Shown here: piece by piece, positions 12,812 to 13,062 of the stretch | How the letters are laid out: each line of letters begins with the position of its first letter | How positions within the stretch are numbered: the first letter of the stretch is position 1 | DNA from: Deltaproteobacteria bacterium | GTDB lineage: Bacteria > Myxococcota > UBA727 > JABDBI01 | Direction: 5' to 3' | Assembly (NCBI GenBank): GCA_016764955.1 | Contig: JAESQZ010000129.1 | Location: 1-13,062, forward strand | DNA length: 13,062 nucleotides | Program-made: the position numbers and the translations under genes | The notes under the pieces: model-generated | The model's database searches: none | Seen by the model: only the letters and a program-made list of their open reading frames with translations | What the model was told of the DNA's origin: nothing

Positions 12812-13062
12812 TTACCTTAAAGGCCGATACGCCGGCACAGTTCGCATCCTCAGCTCAATATTTTCTGGCGGTGGCGCTTTCGGGTATGGCACGCCAAACA
12901 ACGTCGAGTCTGGATTATTAAGCCTAGCCCATGTGCAGGGTTTACCTGTTTCACGCTCTTGGATTAGATAGAGATTATCGAACATGAGGCGCCAGAATTT
13001 GCTTTGGTTTTCAATGTCCTTCAGTTTCCAAGTTGCCTCTGGTAAAAACTTTTCCCAGTCTG
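12812..13062 (-). CDS. C-terminal 82 residues of an unidentified protein (runs off the window)
   Basis: On the minus strand an open frame enters at the right edge (first full codon at 13060) and ends at TAA (12814-12812). It encodes 82 residues that begin DWEKFLPEATWKLKDIE and finish VPAYRPLR. The composition is convincing for a real protein: several Trp, Phe and Tyr residues and balanced charge, then a Pro-rich segment (FGVPYPKAPPPENIEL, about 55-70). No other frame is open across this stretch. I cannot name the family. It converges on the 1030-residue gene with only 10 bp between the two stop codons and no visible terminator hairpin in the gap. Confidence 0.7.
   Translation of the reverse strand, partial: DWEKFLPEATWKLKDIENQSKFWRLMFDNLYLIQERETGKPCTWARLNNPDSTLFGVPYPKAPPPENIELRMRTVPAYRPLR

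Noticed and set aside
1..13062. CRISPR arrays, tRNA or rRNA genes, insertion-sequence transposases
   Set aside because: I saw no regularly spaced direct repeats, no cloverleaf with a conserved T-arm, and no transposase-like protein in any frame.

Overview
This looks like a chromosomal segment of a proteobacterium with a modest GC content. The inference rests on the mix of housekeeping genes and on dispersed palindromic repeats of the GTCATCCCGG...CCGGGNTCCAGT type, which I associate mainly with Alphaproteobacteria, including Rickettsiales- and Holosporales-like lineages. Decayed genes, a broken toxin-antitoxin locus, a HSDL2-like dehydrogenase and a very large orphan coiled-coil protein fit a host-associated or recently intracellular lifestyle. 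That lifestyle is inference, not something the sequence proves.

Left part (1-2030): the start of an unidentified gene (minus), a glycine-rich RRM RNA-binding protein (minus), a small acidic protein of unknown function (minus), a frame-broken plus-strand gene whose 3' end runs into an inverted pair of palindromic repeats, and a 118-residue unknown protein (minus). The 118-residue gene seems to have lost its original ATG start by a frameshift.

Middle (2027-4480): a PLP-dependent cystathionine gamma-lyase/synthase family gene (minus) stands head to head with a HSDL2-like short-chain dehydrogenase (plus), with only 19 bp between their starts. A second palindromic repeat and a VapB antitoxin followed by a truncated VapC (minus) come next.

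Right-centre (4562-9616): seven minus-strand genes are packed with overlaps or gaps of at most 31 bp, in transcription order serB, ribD, rplS, rnhB, a folE-like gene, dps and menA. They cover serine, riboflavin and menaquinone synthesis, a pterin-type T-fold enzyme, ribosome assembly, RNA-primer removal and iron/DNA protection. The cluster ends in a 25-bp inverted repeat that overlaps the menA stop codon. The FolE homologue keeps its fold motifs but lacks one zinc-ligand histidine and most of the residues that bind the GTP triphosphate.

Right end (9617-13062): an AT-rich divergent promoter region with dyads separates serB from a 1030-residue plus-strand protein of unknown function. That protein is rich in coiled coil and has a low-complexity Ala/Gly tail. 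Converging on it is the C-terminal end of another unidentified minus-strand gene that runs off the window. I saw no tRNA, rRNA, CRISPR array or insertion-sequence transposase.
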